Source: Phycisphaerae bacterium (lineage in GTDB: Bacteria > Planctomycetota > Phycisphaerae > UBA1845 > UTPLA1). From it: DNA of 64,000 nucleotides. Positions 43,035 through 51,843 of the stretch are shown one piece after another. The number at the start of each line of letters is the position of its first letter. The first letter of the stretch is position 1. The position numbers and the translations under genes are program-made. The notes below the pieces were generated by a model. That model was not told where the DNA came from and did no database searches. It was given only the letters and a program-made list of their open reading frames with translations. The stretch covers positions 1 to 64,000 of the forward strand of contig JAHBXN010000007.1 in NCBI GenBank assembly GCA_019636475.1. The letters are read 5' to 3'.

Positions 43035-43976
43035 ATGATGCACTCGGAGACTCTTGAATCGATCAAGCGATCGGCCTCGTTGCCGTCGATTCCGATTATC
43101 GCGACGCGCTGCTACGAGATGACGCAGGACCCGAACTGCGACTACAACAAGCTGGTGGATCTGCTTACGACGGATCCCGGAATCGCGGCCAGCGTGCTGC
43201 GTCTGGCGAATTCGCCGCTGTTTGGCGTGACGCGCCAAGTCAGCTCGCTGAAGCAGGCGATCTCGCTGCTCGGCGTGAAGCGCATCCGAGAACTGGTGCT
43301 GGTGCGATATCTCGTTCAGAAGACCGAGGAAATCCCCTCGGACAAGATCGATATCAATTATTACTGGCGGCTGTCCCTGACGACGGCAATCCTCACGGCC
43401 AAGTTTGCCGACGCGCTGGCGCCACAATTCCGCGATGAGGCGTTCATGGGCGGCCTGCTCGCGGACGTGGGTGTCATTGTTTTGGCACGTTCTCTTCCGA
43501 AGCAGTACGGACCCATCGCGGCGAAGTATCAGCCGCATGAATCCGAGGACTGGATACAGGGCGAGTACAATCTAATGGGGGTGACGCACGGCGAAGTCAC
43601 CGCGATGGTGCTCGAACAATGGAACCTGCCGCAGACGCTTGTGCAGGCGGTCAAGTATCATCATGCCTCACCGGCCGACATCCCGGCCGACTGCACGGGC
43701 GCTGTTCTCGCTCGAATCATCAACGGGTCGAGTACCATCGCCAAGGTACTGTCGCAGGCGAGCAACTCCACTTCGGCCGTCGAATCCTGCAAAACAGCGA
43801 TGGATCGCGTGGACCTTGATGTGGCGGTGCTCATTCGCGCGCTCGACGGCATTGAGGAGGAGATTGAACGCATGGCCCAGCTTCTGGGCGTCGACGTGCT
43901 GAACAGCAAGGTGTTCAGTCTGATCTGCAAGCAGCTTGTGTCCCATCTCGAGCAGGCCTCAGCGGTTGCAAGCTGA
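43035..43976 (+). CDS. HDOD-domain signalling protein
   Basis: A 313-aa HDOD protein. The domain spans about residues 10-215 with LPSIPIIATRCYEMTQDP, the segment DPGIAASVLRLANSPLFG and the helix VSSLKQAISLLGVKRIREL. The HD-type acids of phosphodiesterases are absent, as in HDOD. HDOD proteins act in chemotaxis, quorum or stress signalling as non-enzymatic output modules. The ATG at 43035 has GGAG about ten bases upstream; ATG 43038 is also possible. It ends 45 bases from a convergent glycosyltransferase. Confidence 0.88.
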   Translation: MMHSETLESIKRSASLPSIPIIATRCYEMTQDPNCDYNKLVDLLTTDPGIAASVLRLANSPLFGVTRQVSSLKQAISLLGVKRIRELVLVRYLVQKTEEIPSDKIDINYYWRLSLTTAILTAKFADALAPQFRDEAFMGGLLADVGVIVLARSLPKQYGPIAAKYQPHESEDWIQGEYNLMGVTHGEVTAMVLEQWNLPQTLVQAVKYHHASPADIPADCTGAVLARIINGSSTIAKVLSQASNSTSAVESCKTAMDRVDLDVAVLIRALDGIEEEIERMAQLLGVDVLNSKVFSLICKQLVSHLEQASAVAS

Positions 43977-44020
43977 TGGACCACTTCGATCGGGCACTGG
44001 CCGGATGTGGCTGGTTTGGT

Positions 44021-44836
44021 TCAGCGCCGGCAATTTGGCAGCCCGTGGTACTTCGCGACGAACTGAATCAGACTCTTGAAGTGATGCCAACCGGCTCTGG
44101 AGAGCGGTCGCCGGCTGGAGCGCCGATGATCGTGAACGCACTCGATCTCGGGCAGATAGACAACTCGCCGACCTTTTTGCCATACTCGGCAACATAAATC
44201 GACATCCTCGAAGTACAGGAAGAATCGCTCATCAAATGGACCGCGGCCGGGCGCGTTTGAATTCGCGGTCAGTCGCTCAATCTCCGCTCGCCGCAGAAAC
44301 ATGGCGGCACCCAGGCCCCAATCAACATCCTGCTGTCGATCGCGGTCGGCGAATTCCATCAGATACTCGCGAAAGAATCGCGGCGGCGGGCCGATGCCGC
44401 GTAACGGCGAGCGTGCATACAGCACGACCGGCCAGGTGTAGAACCTGCGGATCGAAGGCTGAATTTCGCCATCAGGATATCGAAGCCGCGGCATCAACAC
44501 GCCGACATCGTCATTCGTGCGAAGAAAAGACTCGGCGCGTGTCAGCGTGTTTTCGGCGACTCGGACATCGGGATTCGCGATGAAAATGATATCGCCTCGC
44601 GATTTACGGTACGCCAGGTTGATTCCGGAACCAAAGCCAACGTTCTCGGATTCCAGAATCTCAACCGTCAGTTGCTGATCGCTTCTCAGGTCGCCCGCGG
44701 GCTCGACGGGCTGTTCCGGTGAGTTGTTCGTGACAATGAGTTCAATCGGCAATCCGCCGGCGTGTCGTCGCAGCGATGCCGCCAGACCGCGCAACTCCTG
44801 TGCGGAGCAATAGTTGACGGTGAGCACGCTGATCAT
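44021..44836 (-). CDS. Family 2 glycosyltransferase (second of pair)
   Basis: A 271-aa GT-A glycosyltransferase: N-terminal ISVLTVNYCSAQELRGL, sugar-nucleotide region LESENVGFGSGINLAYRKSR, DxD-equivalent FIANPDVRV, and acceptor/catalytic FFLYFEDVDLCCRVW. The layout matches rhamnosyltransferase-like GT2 enzymes (WbbL/RfbN type). The start overlaps the upstream GT2 stop (ATGA). It probably acts in cell-surface polysaccharide assembly together with the nearby rfbAB. Confidence 0.88.
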   Translation of the reverse strand: MISVLTVNYCSAQELRGLAASLRRHAGGLPIELIVTNNSPEQPVEPAGDLRSDQQLTVEILESENVGFGSGINLAYRKSRGDIIFIANPDVRVAENTLTRAESFLRTNDDVGVLMPRLRYPDGEIQPSIRRFYTWPVVLYARSPLRGIGPPPRFFREYLMEFADRDRQQDVDWGLGAAMFLRRAEIERLTANSNAPGRGPFDERFFLYFEDVDLCCRVWQKGRRVVYLPEIECVHDHRRSSRRPLSRAGWHHFKSLIQFVAKYHGLPNCRR

Positions 44837-45840
44837 TCCGTCGTGCCCCCGACCAGCGCATTCTTAGTGAAACGCGAAAAGACATGGAGCCCCCACCAAT
44901 TTTTGGTGAGCCGCGACTCGATCAAGGCAATTCGTGCCGGGTCATCGGCATTGCTCTGAAGCCGCTTGGCTGCGATCCATGAGGACGACGATTTGGCCGC
45001 CCGTCGTCCCGCATACCATGCTCGAAAGCATCCCTGTCGCAGCTTGTTTGCGCCCTGCAGCATGAGAAAGAGCCGCCGGGCGTGGCGGTGTCGATGCTGA
45101 AGCGTCTGAGGCAAATCCGCCTGCCAGACGATTTCGGCATTGCGTGCGCTGTTGAAATGATATCGCCAACCGGTCGGGCTGTACGAAGAACTCAAATGGT
45201 GATAGCAAATGGAGCGCGGCGCGAATCGGCATCGATATCCCGCATGGGCGAGACGAAAGCCGAGATCGACATCCTCATAATAACTTTCAAACGCTTCATC
45301 AAGGAGGCCGACGCGCTCGACGCAGTCGCGTCGAAAAAACGCCGATGCACCACTGGCCGAGAAGCAATCGCGACTCAAGCCACCGGCCGTCTCGCGCGGC
45401 ATGAGATGGTTTCGCTTCACCGCCCCGCCTGCAACTGAATAGACATCGCCGGCAGTGTCGATCAGATGCGGCGGATCCGCCATCACGACGAGCGAAGCAA
45501 CCGACGCGACATCCGCCGAATCAAAGGCTTGCAGTCCTTGCGCCATCCAGTCTGAATCGACGTGTGTGTCATTATTGAGCAAGACCACGAAGGGAGAGCG
45601 GGCCGCGCGCATTCCAGCATTACACGACCCGGTAAACCCCAGATTGCGTTCATTTACAATCAGATGGATCCGGCCATGCGTTTGACGGAGATACTCCACG
45701 CTCTCATCGCTAGAGCCATCGTCAACTATGGTAACTTTGAACCGGGATTCGGACTGTGAATTGAGAGAATCGATAAGGCGCGGCAGAAACCGCATGCCGT
45801 TATAATTTGGAATGACGACGGTCGCGATCGGCTCAGCCAT
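44833..45840 (-). CDS. Family 2 glycosyltransferase (first of pair)
   Basis: A 335-aa GT2 enzyme. It begins ATVVIPNYNGMRFLPRLIDS with VDDGSSDES, followed by NLGFTGSCNAGMRAARSP, the metal-binding LLNNDTHVDSD, and the ED motif SYYEDVDLGFRLAHAGY. The C-terminal third is basic and helical. It is coupled to the following GT2. Both are probably used for an O-antigen or exopolysaccharide; the sugar and linkage cannot be read. Confidence 0.88.
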   Translation of the reverse strand: MAEPIATVVIPNYNGMRFLPRLIDSLNSQSESRFKVTIVDDGSSDESVEYLRQTHGRIHLIVNERNLGFTGSCNAGMRAARSPFVVLLNNDTHVDSDWMAQGLQAFDSADVASVASLVVMADPPHLIDTAGDVYSVAGGAVKRNHLMPRETAGGLSRDCFSASGASAFFRRDCVERVGLLDEAFESYYEDVDLGFRLAHAGYRCRFAPRSICYHHLSSSYSPTGWRYHFNSARNAEIVWQADLPQTLQHRHRHARRLFLMLQGANKLRQGCFRAWYAGRRAAKSSSSWIAAKRLQSNADDPARIALIESRLTKNWWGLHVFSRFTKNALVGGTTE

Positions 45841-45860
45841 GTTCTAGCGGCGACGGAGAG

Positions 45861-45906
45861 GGCATGTCCATTCACATGCCGTCACCGCCGGATTCAAAAG
45901 TATAAT
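45861..45906 (+). promoter_or_regulatory. Inverted repeat and -10 element upstream of CDF gene
   Basis: A perfect inverted repeat GGCATGT (45861-45867) / ACATGCC (45874-45880) with 6-bp spacing, flanked by a further CGGCG/CGCCG pair (45848-45852 and 45886-45890), lies just upstream of a perfect TATAAT at 45901-45906. The repeat overlaps the expected -35 zone. It could be an operator for a metal-responsive repressor or a structured leader of the divergent transcript. Confidence 0.4.
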
Positions 45907-45986
45907 GCCGACTGTTCTCGCGAGCGACGGAGTCCGACACTTTTGCAACAGCAGCCCCAGGCAGACCGGTTGTAACAAGCTTTTTC

Positions 45987-46964
45987 ATGAATCAATCAGC
46001 CGAACAGTTGGAGACAAACCGCCGATTGCGGGCCGTGAAGGTCTGCATTGCCGCCAGCCTTCTGGTTTGCGTCGTGGAATTCAGCATGGGTTGGTTGCTG
46101 GGCCTGAAGTCGCTTGTCGCGGAGGGCATCCACACATTTCTTGATGGTCTCGACTCGGTCATTGTGCTGATCGCGGTCATCCTCGCGGCACGCCCTGCGG
46201 ACCGAACCCACCCATACGGGCATGGCAAATTCGAAGCGCTCGGCGCGGCTATCGAAGGCTCCTTCGTAATCATGGCCGGAGTTGCGATTGCGTACGATTC
46301 CGTGGGGCGTCTGATTCGCGGGGAGGCGCCACCTGAGATTCCCTATTACGTCGCCGGCGTGATGGCGGCCACCTCGATTTTCTATTACGGCTTGTCCATT
46401 TATCTGATGCGCGTCGCTCGTGAGACGCGGTCGCCGGCCGTACTGGCCGAATCACTGCATCTTCGGACCCACATCTACATCACCGGAGGCCTTGCCGTGG
46501 GCCTGCTGTTTGGAGCCTGGGGTCGTAAGCCGATTGTGGATTCCATCCTCGCCGTGGCTGTGGCGGTTTGCCTGGCATTAATCGCGCTGCAGATTTTTCG
46601 CGAGGTTTTCAAGCAATTTATGGATGAAGCGCTGCCGGACTCCGAAATTAACGAACTTGCCGACGTCTTGAAAGAGTTCGAATCTCGCTTCGTCGAGATT
46701 CACGGGCTTCGCACGAGGCGAGCCGGCGTCGAGCGGCATATCGAGATGCACCTTGTCGTTCTTCCCGACACCACTGTCAGCGACTCTCACGAACTAAGCC
46801 ATGAAATTGAAGATGCCATTTCCCGAAAATGGCCGGCAGCCCGAACGGCAATTCATGTCGAGCCGGTCAATACGGAGCATGAGGATTTTCCCAAGTGGAT
46901 TCGCGGCGGGACGAAAGTCCGCACCAATGACCCGTCTCCAGATGATCGCGAACACATTCACTGA
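45987..46964 (+). CDS. Cation diffusion facilitator family metal exporter
   Basis: A 325-aa CDF transporter (Zn/Co/Fe/Mn-H+ antiporter type). Six helices fill residues 18-215. Metal sites are GIHTFLDGLDS (HxxxD) in helix 2 and the canonical HPYGHGKFEALGA loop. The C-terminal cytoplasmic domain (about 220-300) ends in IHVEP as in the family. Metal choice cannot be read. No Shine-Dalgarno precedes the ATG; the TATAAT 80 bases upstream implies a short leader. Confidence 0.9.
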   Translation: MNQSAEQLETNRRLRAVKVCIAASLLVCVVEFSMGWLLGLKSLVAEGIHTFLDGLDSVIVLIAVILAARPADRTHPYGHGKFEALGAAIEGSFVIMAGVAIAYDSVGRLIRGEAPPEIPYYVAGVMAATSIFYYGLSIYLMRVARETRSPAVLAESLHLRTHIYITGGLAVGLLFGAWGRKPIVDSILAVAVAVCLALIALQIFREVFKQFMDEALPDSEINELADVLKEFESRFVEIHGLRTRRAGVERHIEMHLVVLPDTTVSDSHELSHEIEDAISRKWPAARTAIHVEPVNTEHEDFPKWIRGGTKVRTNDPSPDDREHIH

Positions 46965-47105
46965 ACTCATTCTCCGGAACGGACTCCGAAGCTCCACGGG
47001 CGTCGGAAGCCTCCTTGCGGCCACTCGATCCCCGTCTGCTTCCCCGCGGCCGCCATTGCGGATCGATCGACCCGACCAGCGGGCGCCGAAATTTGCGCAC
47101 GGATA

Positions 47106-47126
47106 AGGGAGAATTCCCCTCTCCCT
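47106..47126 (+). other. Hairpin downstream of the CDF gene
   Basis: A perfect 7-bp stem AGGGAGA (47106-47112) / TCTCCCT (47120-47126) with a 7-nt loop, about 140 bases after the CDF stop and 90 before the next gene. There is no T-run, so termination is uncertain. Confidence 0.4.
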
Positions 47127-47216
47127 CAAACAATGGGGTGTCTTGTGTCGAGGGGTTCTGTTTCCGTATGCTATATGCTTGAACGGCGAGCCTCCGTTCA
47201 ACCCTGGAGAATACAA

Positions 47217-48920
47217 TTGAACAGTGCATTTCTCGCGCGCTCGTTTTCCGCTGCAAACCAACTGTGGCCACACAACTGCACACGACGCAGCGTCCCGCCT
47301 ACCGCCGCCGGACATTCGCGCGGGGGCATGGCACTTGGCCTCGTCGCTCTGTTACTTTCCGCGGCTCCGTGTCTTGCACAATGGTCCGCGGATCCATCGG
47401 TGAACCTGGCGATTGCAGATTCACCCGGGGAACAGACTCAATCAAAGATCCGTTCGACGGCTGATGGCGGCGCCTATATCAGCTGGTTTGACAATCGTTC
47501 CGGTGGATACGACGTCTACCTGCAGCGTATTGACAAAAATGGCGTGGAGCAGTGGCAACACAATGGCATTCTGATTGCTGATCGAAATTTTTCCAGCACG
47601 CAGGATTACGGGTTGGCGGTCGATGCGGACGGCAACGCCCTCATTACGTATCGCGATGACCGATTCGGAGGAACCCAAATCGGAGCCAATCTTGTGTCAT
47701 CGGACGGCACGCTACTCTGGGGTGCGAACGGCGTAACACTTACCTCCAGCGCAAACGGCAACGCTCCGAAGTGCGTGGTGCTCAGCGACGGAACCTATGC
47801 CATCGGCTGGACGGGCGCGACCAGCCCGGCCTCGGTAGTCGTCCAGCGTCTGAATTCCGGAGGTGTCGAGCAATGGTCACCCCCGGTTTCCCTGTCGGAA
47901 GCGAGCCGGCCGTTCAACCTGAGTGACATCTGCGACGGAAGCGACGGCAGCGTGATCCTGCTGTGGGTTCGATGCAGCGGAACAAACTGCGTGACAAGCA
48001 ACAAACACCTCTACGCTCAGAAACTTGCCAGCGACGGTTCGCCCAGCTGGAACTCCGGTTCGCCTGTGATTGTATTCAATACAACATCGCTGCAAACCGC
48101 AAACTTCCCGACGATGGTGGCCGACGGAAGCGGGGGCACGGTGACTTCGTGGTATGAAACCGGCGGATCACGAAACGCGTATGTCCAGCATCTCGACGCC
48201 GACGGGAATTCTCTATTCCCGGCCCCGGGCAGCGTGGTCAACACCACGGCCGGCGTGTATCGAATCTCGGCATGGGCGGACTACGATCGGACGACTGGCG
48301 AGACGGTGGCCGTCTGGACCCAATCGAACACAACGCAATCGATGTGGGGGTTGTCTGCGCAAAAGTTTGACGAGACCGGCACGCGCCTCTGGGGTGACGG
48401 TGGAGTGGAACTGTTGCCGATGAGCACAAATCAGAGCTCCTTTGCGCGCGTCGTGTCCTATGCGGGGGGCGCGATTGCTTCCGCCTTTGATGCACGCAGC
48501 GTGACGACAGGTGTCGTTATCGCGGCACGCCTGGATTCCGACGGCAGCCCGCTCTGGGCGGGGACCGCGATCGAGGCCTGCTCAGTCGAAAGCGGCAAAT
48601 CCCGGCTCGACGCGGCGCAGAACGGTTGCGATCTGCTGCTCACTTGGGGCGATTCCCGCTTTGATGCGCGGGATATCTTCATTCAAAATGTCAAAGCCAA
48701 CGGCTCTCTGGGGCCGACTGTTCCGGCGCCCGGCGACATGAACTGCTCCGAGACGATTGATTTGAACGACATCGAACCTTTTGTGACTGCCGTTCTGAAT
48801 GCCAACGCCTACAACGCGCAGTTCCCATGCTGTAATATCGCAGCGGCGGACATGAACGAAGACCTGTTGGTCAACGGCGTCGACATCGCGCTTTTTGCCG
48901 CAGCGCTGATCGGAAACTGA
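47217..48920 (+). CDS. Secreted repeat protein with C-terminal dockerin-like pair
   Basis: A 567-aa exported protein. A TTG at 47217 with GGAGA eight bases upstream gives a long n-region and a signal helix ALGLVALLLSAAPCLAQ; ATG 47328 would start just before it and is the alternative. The body has repeated units of the type SWFDNRSGGYDVYLQRID, VEQW/LxWG, DGN and DDRFGGTQI, suggesting a beta-propeller. The C-terminus has two EF-hand-like loops, DMNCSETIDLNDIEPF and DMNEDLLVNGVDIALF, as in dockerin type I. No anchor is seen. Presumably extracellular and possibly docked to a cohesin-like partner not in the window. Confidence 0.75.
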   Translation: MNSAFLARSFSAANQLWPHNCTRRSVPPTAAGHSRGGMALGLVALLLSAAPCLAQWSADPSVNLAIADSPGEQTQSKIRSTADGGAYISWFDNRSGGYDVYLQRIDKNGVEQWQHNGILIADRNFSSTQDYGLAVDADGNALITYRDDRFGGTQIGANLVSSDGTLLWGANGVTLTSSANGNAPKCVVLSDGTYAIGWTGATSPASVVVQRLNSGGVEQWSPPVSLSEASRPFNLSDICDGSDGSVILLWVRCSGTNCVTSNKHLYAQKLASDGSPSWNSGSPVIVFNTTSLQTANFPTMVADGSGGTVTSWYETGGSRNAYVQHLDADGNSLFPAPGSVVNTTAGVYRISAWADYDRTTGETVAVWTQSNTTQSMWGLSAQKFDETGTRLWGDGGVELLPMSTNQSSFARVVSYAGGAIASAFDARSVTTGVVIAARLDSDGSPLWAGTAIEACSVESGKSRLDAAQNGCDLLLTWGDSRFDARDIFIQNVKANGSLGPTVPAPGDMNCSETIDLNDIEPFVTAVLNANAYNAQFPCCNIAAADMNEDLLVNGVDIALFAAALIGN

Positions 48921-48951
48921 CGATTGAATCCAGAACGGAGATGACGGCCGC

Positions 48952-49680
48952 TCAGGGCTGCGCCGTGCGCTCGATGATTCGCGAATCCCGATCGGATTGC
49001 GGCAGCGGAAGGAGCGTCGCCGCGGAACCTGAAATTCTTGACAGGATGATCTCCGCAAGGCGGAGAAATCCGTCCGGCTCGTCATTTTGAGGGACGGCTG
49101 TTCCGATGATGGGAACCGATGGATTGATTCGGTCGATATCTTCGCGAACGACCGCCAGATTGAACCGGACAAACGGCAGCAGGTCGCACTTGGTGACCGC
49201 CACTATCGCAACATCCTTGAAGAGAAGCGGATACTTCGAAGGCTTGTCATCCCCCTCGGTCACACTGAGCACGGCAACACGGAAATGCTCTCCGAGGTCG
49301 AAATTCGCCGGGCAAATCGGATTGCCGACGTTTTCGATGATGAGTAGATCAATCTCGGCGAGTGGAAGTTCCTTTAGCGCGTGGCTGACCAGTGTGGCGT
49401 TAAGGTGACAACCGCCTTCGGTGAGAAGCTGGACCACCGGCACGCCGAGTGCTGCAATGCGTTCGGCATCGCGAGTGGTCGCCAGATCGCCCTCCAGCAC
49501 GGCGATTCGCTTCGAATCCGTGAGGATCGGAATCAAGCTTTCGAGGACCGACGTTTTTCCTGAGCCGGCTCCGCCGAGCAAGTTGACGCAGCACACGTTA
49601 TTTGCGTCGAACAGCGCGCGATTTTCTTTCGCCGCATTTTCATTTTTCTCAAACACATTTCGCAGCACACTGAACTTCAT
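48952..49680 (-). CDS. hypB: Hydrogenase nickel-insertion GTPase HypB
   Basis: A 242-aa SIMIBI-class GTPase that, with HypA, loads nickel into hydrogenase precursors. The P-loop is GGAGSGKTS, the metal site GGCHLNATLV (Cys-His at the dimer interface), the switch segment ENVGNPICPANFDLGE and the guanine motif TKCDLLP. The N-terminal CxxCGC of E. coli HypB and a His-rich stretch are absent. The start at 49680 has GGAG seven bases upstream and overlaps the end of hypA by 32 bases. Last gene of the hydrogenase operon. Confidence 0.95.
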   Translation of the reverse strand: MKFSVLRNVFEKNENAAKENRALFDANNVCCVNLLGGAGSGKTSVLESLIPILTDSKRIAVLEGDLATTRDAERIAALGVPVVQLLTEGGCHLNATLVSHALKELPLAEIDLLIIENVGNPICPANFDLGEHFRVAVLSVTEGDDKPSKYPLLFKDVAIVAVTKCDLLPFVRFNLAVVREDIDRINPSVPIIGTAVPQNDEPDGFLRLAEIILSRISGSAATLLPLPQSDRDSRIIERTAQP

Positions 49681-50026
49681 CTGGTATCTCCGCGTCAATT
49701 GAGACAATCTGCAACTCGTCTCCGCCGACGCCGTACACCCCTTCCGCTCCGCAGCGAGGGCAGCTCCAGACCCATTCTAGCACTTCGAAAGACGAATCAC
49801 ACGATTTACACTTCGTATGAACATGCGAGATTTCAACTTCCAGATTCGAGGCGGAACAACAGGTCCCTTCGGCGCAGAGCGTGAAGGCCTCTGCAAGAAG
49901 GGAGGCTTCTATCTGCCGCAACACACCGACTCGAACCAGTACGGAGGTTACCCGACTGGCGCCGACCTCTTCTGCCGCCTTCTGCACCTGCTCGACGATC
50001 ATTCTCGCGACCGCAAACTCATGCAT
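49649..50026 (-). CDS. hypA: Hydrogenase/urease nickel incorporation protein HypA
   Basis: A 125-aa nickel metallochaperone. It begins MHE, whose His2 and backbone bind nickel, and has a zinc site formed by CKSC and CPRC. Length is slightly above the family mean owing to a C-terminal extension (DAEIPDEVQCAAKCV) that overlaps hypB. Starts three bases after the endopeptidase stop. Confidence 0.95.
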   Translation of the reverse strand: MHEFAVARMIVEQVQKAAEEVGASRVTSVLVRVGVLRQIEASLLAEAFTLCAEGTCCSASNLEVEISHVHTKCKSCDSSFEVLEWVWSCPRCGAEGVYGVGGDELQIVSIDAEIPDEVQCAAKCV

Positions 50027-50029
50027 CGC

Positions 50030-50536
50030 TCAAGCCTCCGTTGCGATGGGTCTACCGCTCAGTGCCCGCACTGCTTCCACGATGGCGCTTGCAACCTCAT
50101 GGGAAGCCTGATCCACTTCCGAAGTCAGCGATTCAGCATGCCGGACATCGCCCACGGCAATCGCATAAACCCAGACCGCGTCGGCGCGTCTTGGTGCATT
50201 GACCACGAATTTCAACCCGACATCCACGCTGAGCGAGTGCGTCGACGTCGCGCACCGTGCACGGACGCGCTCGGGCGCGGCCAGATAGTCGATGCACTGC
50301 CATGTCCCGGGCGGGTGTGTTTCGTCGCTCCGCGCCGAGTCAATGACAATCAGTAAGTCCGTCTGCTCCAACTCAGCGGCAATATCGGTGCCCGGCGATT
50401 CGGTTGTCCGAACTACAACATCCGGAATCCGCCGGGCGGCCACTCGCTCCGCGGTGATCAATCCAACCTGATCGTCACCTCGAAACCATCGCCCACAGCC
50501 GATGATTGTCACGGATTTCCGGGTCTCCGCCGTCAT
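50030..50536 (-). CDS. Hydrogenase maturation endopeptidase
   Basis: A 168-aa protease of the HycI/HybD/HoxW (M52) family that removes the C-terminal peptide of the hydrogenase large subunit once nickel is inserted. The nickel-sensing residues are present: Asp in CGRWFRGDDQVG, Asp in LLIVIDSAR, and His in STHSLSVD. The ATG at 50536 overlaps the large-subunit stop (ATGA), so the longer frame is rejected. Substrate specificity is implied by the neighbour. Confidence 0.9.
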   Translation of the reverse strand: MTAETRKSVTIIGCGRWFRGDDQVGLITAERVAARRIPDVVVRTTESPGTDIAAELEQTDLLIVIDSARSDETHPPGTWQCIDYLAAPERVRARCATSTHSLSVDVGLKFVVNAPRRADAVWVYAIAVGDVRHAESLTSEVDQASHEVASAIVEAVRALSGRPIATEA

Positions 50537-51843
50537 TCGTCCACCCATTCGACATCGAGTAGATGTGTCGCGCACGAAATGCACGGATCGTACGCACGCA
50601 CGAGCATCTCGAGTTGCAGCGTGATTTCCTCGCGACCGAGGTCGCGATCCAGCAATTGCGGCACGAGCGCCCGCATGTCGGCCTCGATATTGGCGAGATT
50701 CTGTCCCGTCGGGATCACCAGATTCGAGCTCTCGATGCGGCCGGATGAATCGACGCCATACTCATGAAACAGAACACCGCGCGGCACCTCGCTCGCGCCG
50801 GCGCCCAGTCCGAATCGGGTTGGTTTGACGAGCGTTTCCGGCCTAAGGCCTGTGGTCAAGAGGCGATCGATCAACTCGATGGCCGATTCGATGCAATGGA
50901 CGGACTCCACGAGTTGCGCGGTGTTGTTGTGGTAGGGGTTGGTGCAAATCGGTTCCAGTCCCAGTTCCCTGGCGATCGCCGCCGCGACGGGGTGAAGCTG
51001 ATCATGGTTGTTGTTGAAGCGTGCCAGCGCCCCGACCGCATACGTTTCAGCGTTTGGTGATCGACAGTGTTTTGCCGCCGAATGCGGAACCACGTGTTCG
51101 ATGACTCGATCGCGATAGGCCGAGACCGGGGTCGGGTTGGGGTCCAGCGTCGACACGATGTCCCCCTCGTAGAAGGCATACTCACCGTTTCCGACGACTC
51201 TGAGCGAAACATATTCCGTGTCGCGATTGAACTGCGGCACCGAAAGGGACTTGAACAAATCAACCATTTCACGCATGTCGGATCGCGAATCCTCCAGGCG
51301 CGATTTGATATCGCGAAGTTCCTCCGGCCTGGGCACGTGCGAAACCCCGCCGACCTGCAGCGCGATCGGGTGAATGTGCCGACCTCCGATCACACCGCAC
51401 AGATCGTTGGCCAGCTTCTTCATGCGCAGAGCCCGCTTCACCACATCCGGATGGGTCGTTGCAAGCGGCACCACCGAGCCGACGCCGAGAAAGTCGGGCA
51501 CTGCAAGAAAATACAGGTGGAGAAAATGGCTTTGCAGTTCCTCACCATACAGTGCAAGCTTGCGCAGCATGTCGGCCTGCTCGGATACCTTGATGCCGCA
51601 GGCCATCTCCATCGCATGAACGCTGGCCGTTGTGTGACCAACTGAACAGATGCCGCAGATTCGGCAAGTGATGTGCGGGGCTTCGTACCATTGCCGCCCG
51701 CGCAGGAAGGACTCAAAGAACCGCGGACTCTCGACGATGGCCAGTTCGAGCCGGGTAATCTCGCCGTTCGACACATTGATCGCAATGTTGCCGTGCCCCT
51801 CCACGCGGGTGACATGCTTCACATCGATGGTGACGTTTCTCAT
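50533..51843 (-). CDS. hydA: [NiFe]-hydrogenase large (alpha) subunit, group 3b type
   Basis: A 436-aa catalytic subunit that holds the NiFe(CN)2CO centre. The L1 motif RICGICSVGH and the L2 motif DPCISCATH supply the four Cys ligands. Typical N-terminus VTRVEGHGNI. Residues after the final His (LLDVEWVDE) are the short peptide expected to be cut by the endopeptidase encoded next. ATG 51843 is set by the ATGA overlap with hydD and by the conserved N-terminus; about 100 unconserved upstream codons are rejected. Group 3b is inferred from the hydBGD neighbours. Confidence 0.93.
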   Translation of the reverse strand: MRNVTIDVKHVTRVEGHGNIAINVSNGEITRLELAIVESPRFFESFLRGRQWYEAPHITCRICGICSVGHTTASVHAMEMACGIKVSEQADMLRKLALYGEELQSHFLHLYFLAVPDFLGVGSVVPLATTHPDVVKRALRMKKLANDLCGVIGGRHIHPIALQVGGVSHVPRPEELRDIKSRLEDSRSDMREMVDLFKSLSVPQFNRDTEYVSLRVVGNGEYAFYEGDIVSTLDPNPTPVSAYRDRVIEHVVPHSAAKHCRSPNAETYAVGALARFNNNHDQLHPVAAAIARELGLEPICTNPYHNNTAQLVESVHCIESAIELIDRLLTTGLRPETLVKPTRFGLGAGASEVPRGVLFHEYGVDSSGRIESSNLVIPTGQNLANIEADMRALVPQLLDRDLGREEITLQLEMLVRAYDPCISCATHLLDVEWVDE

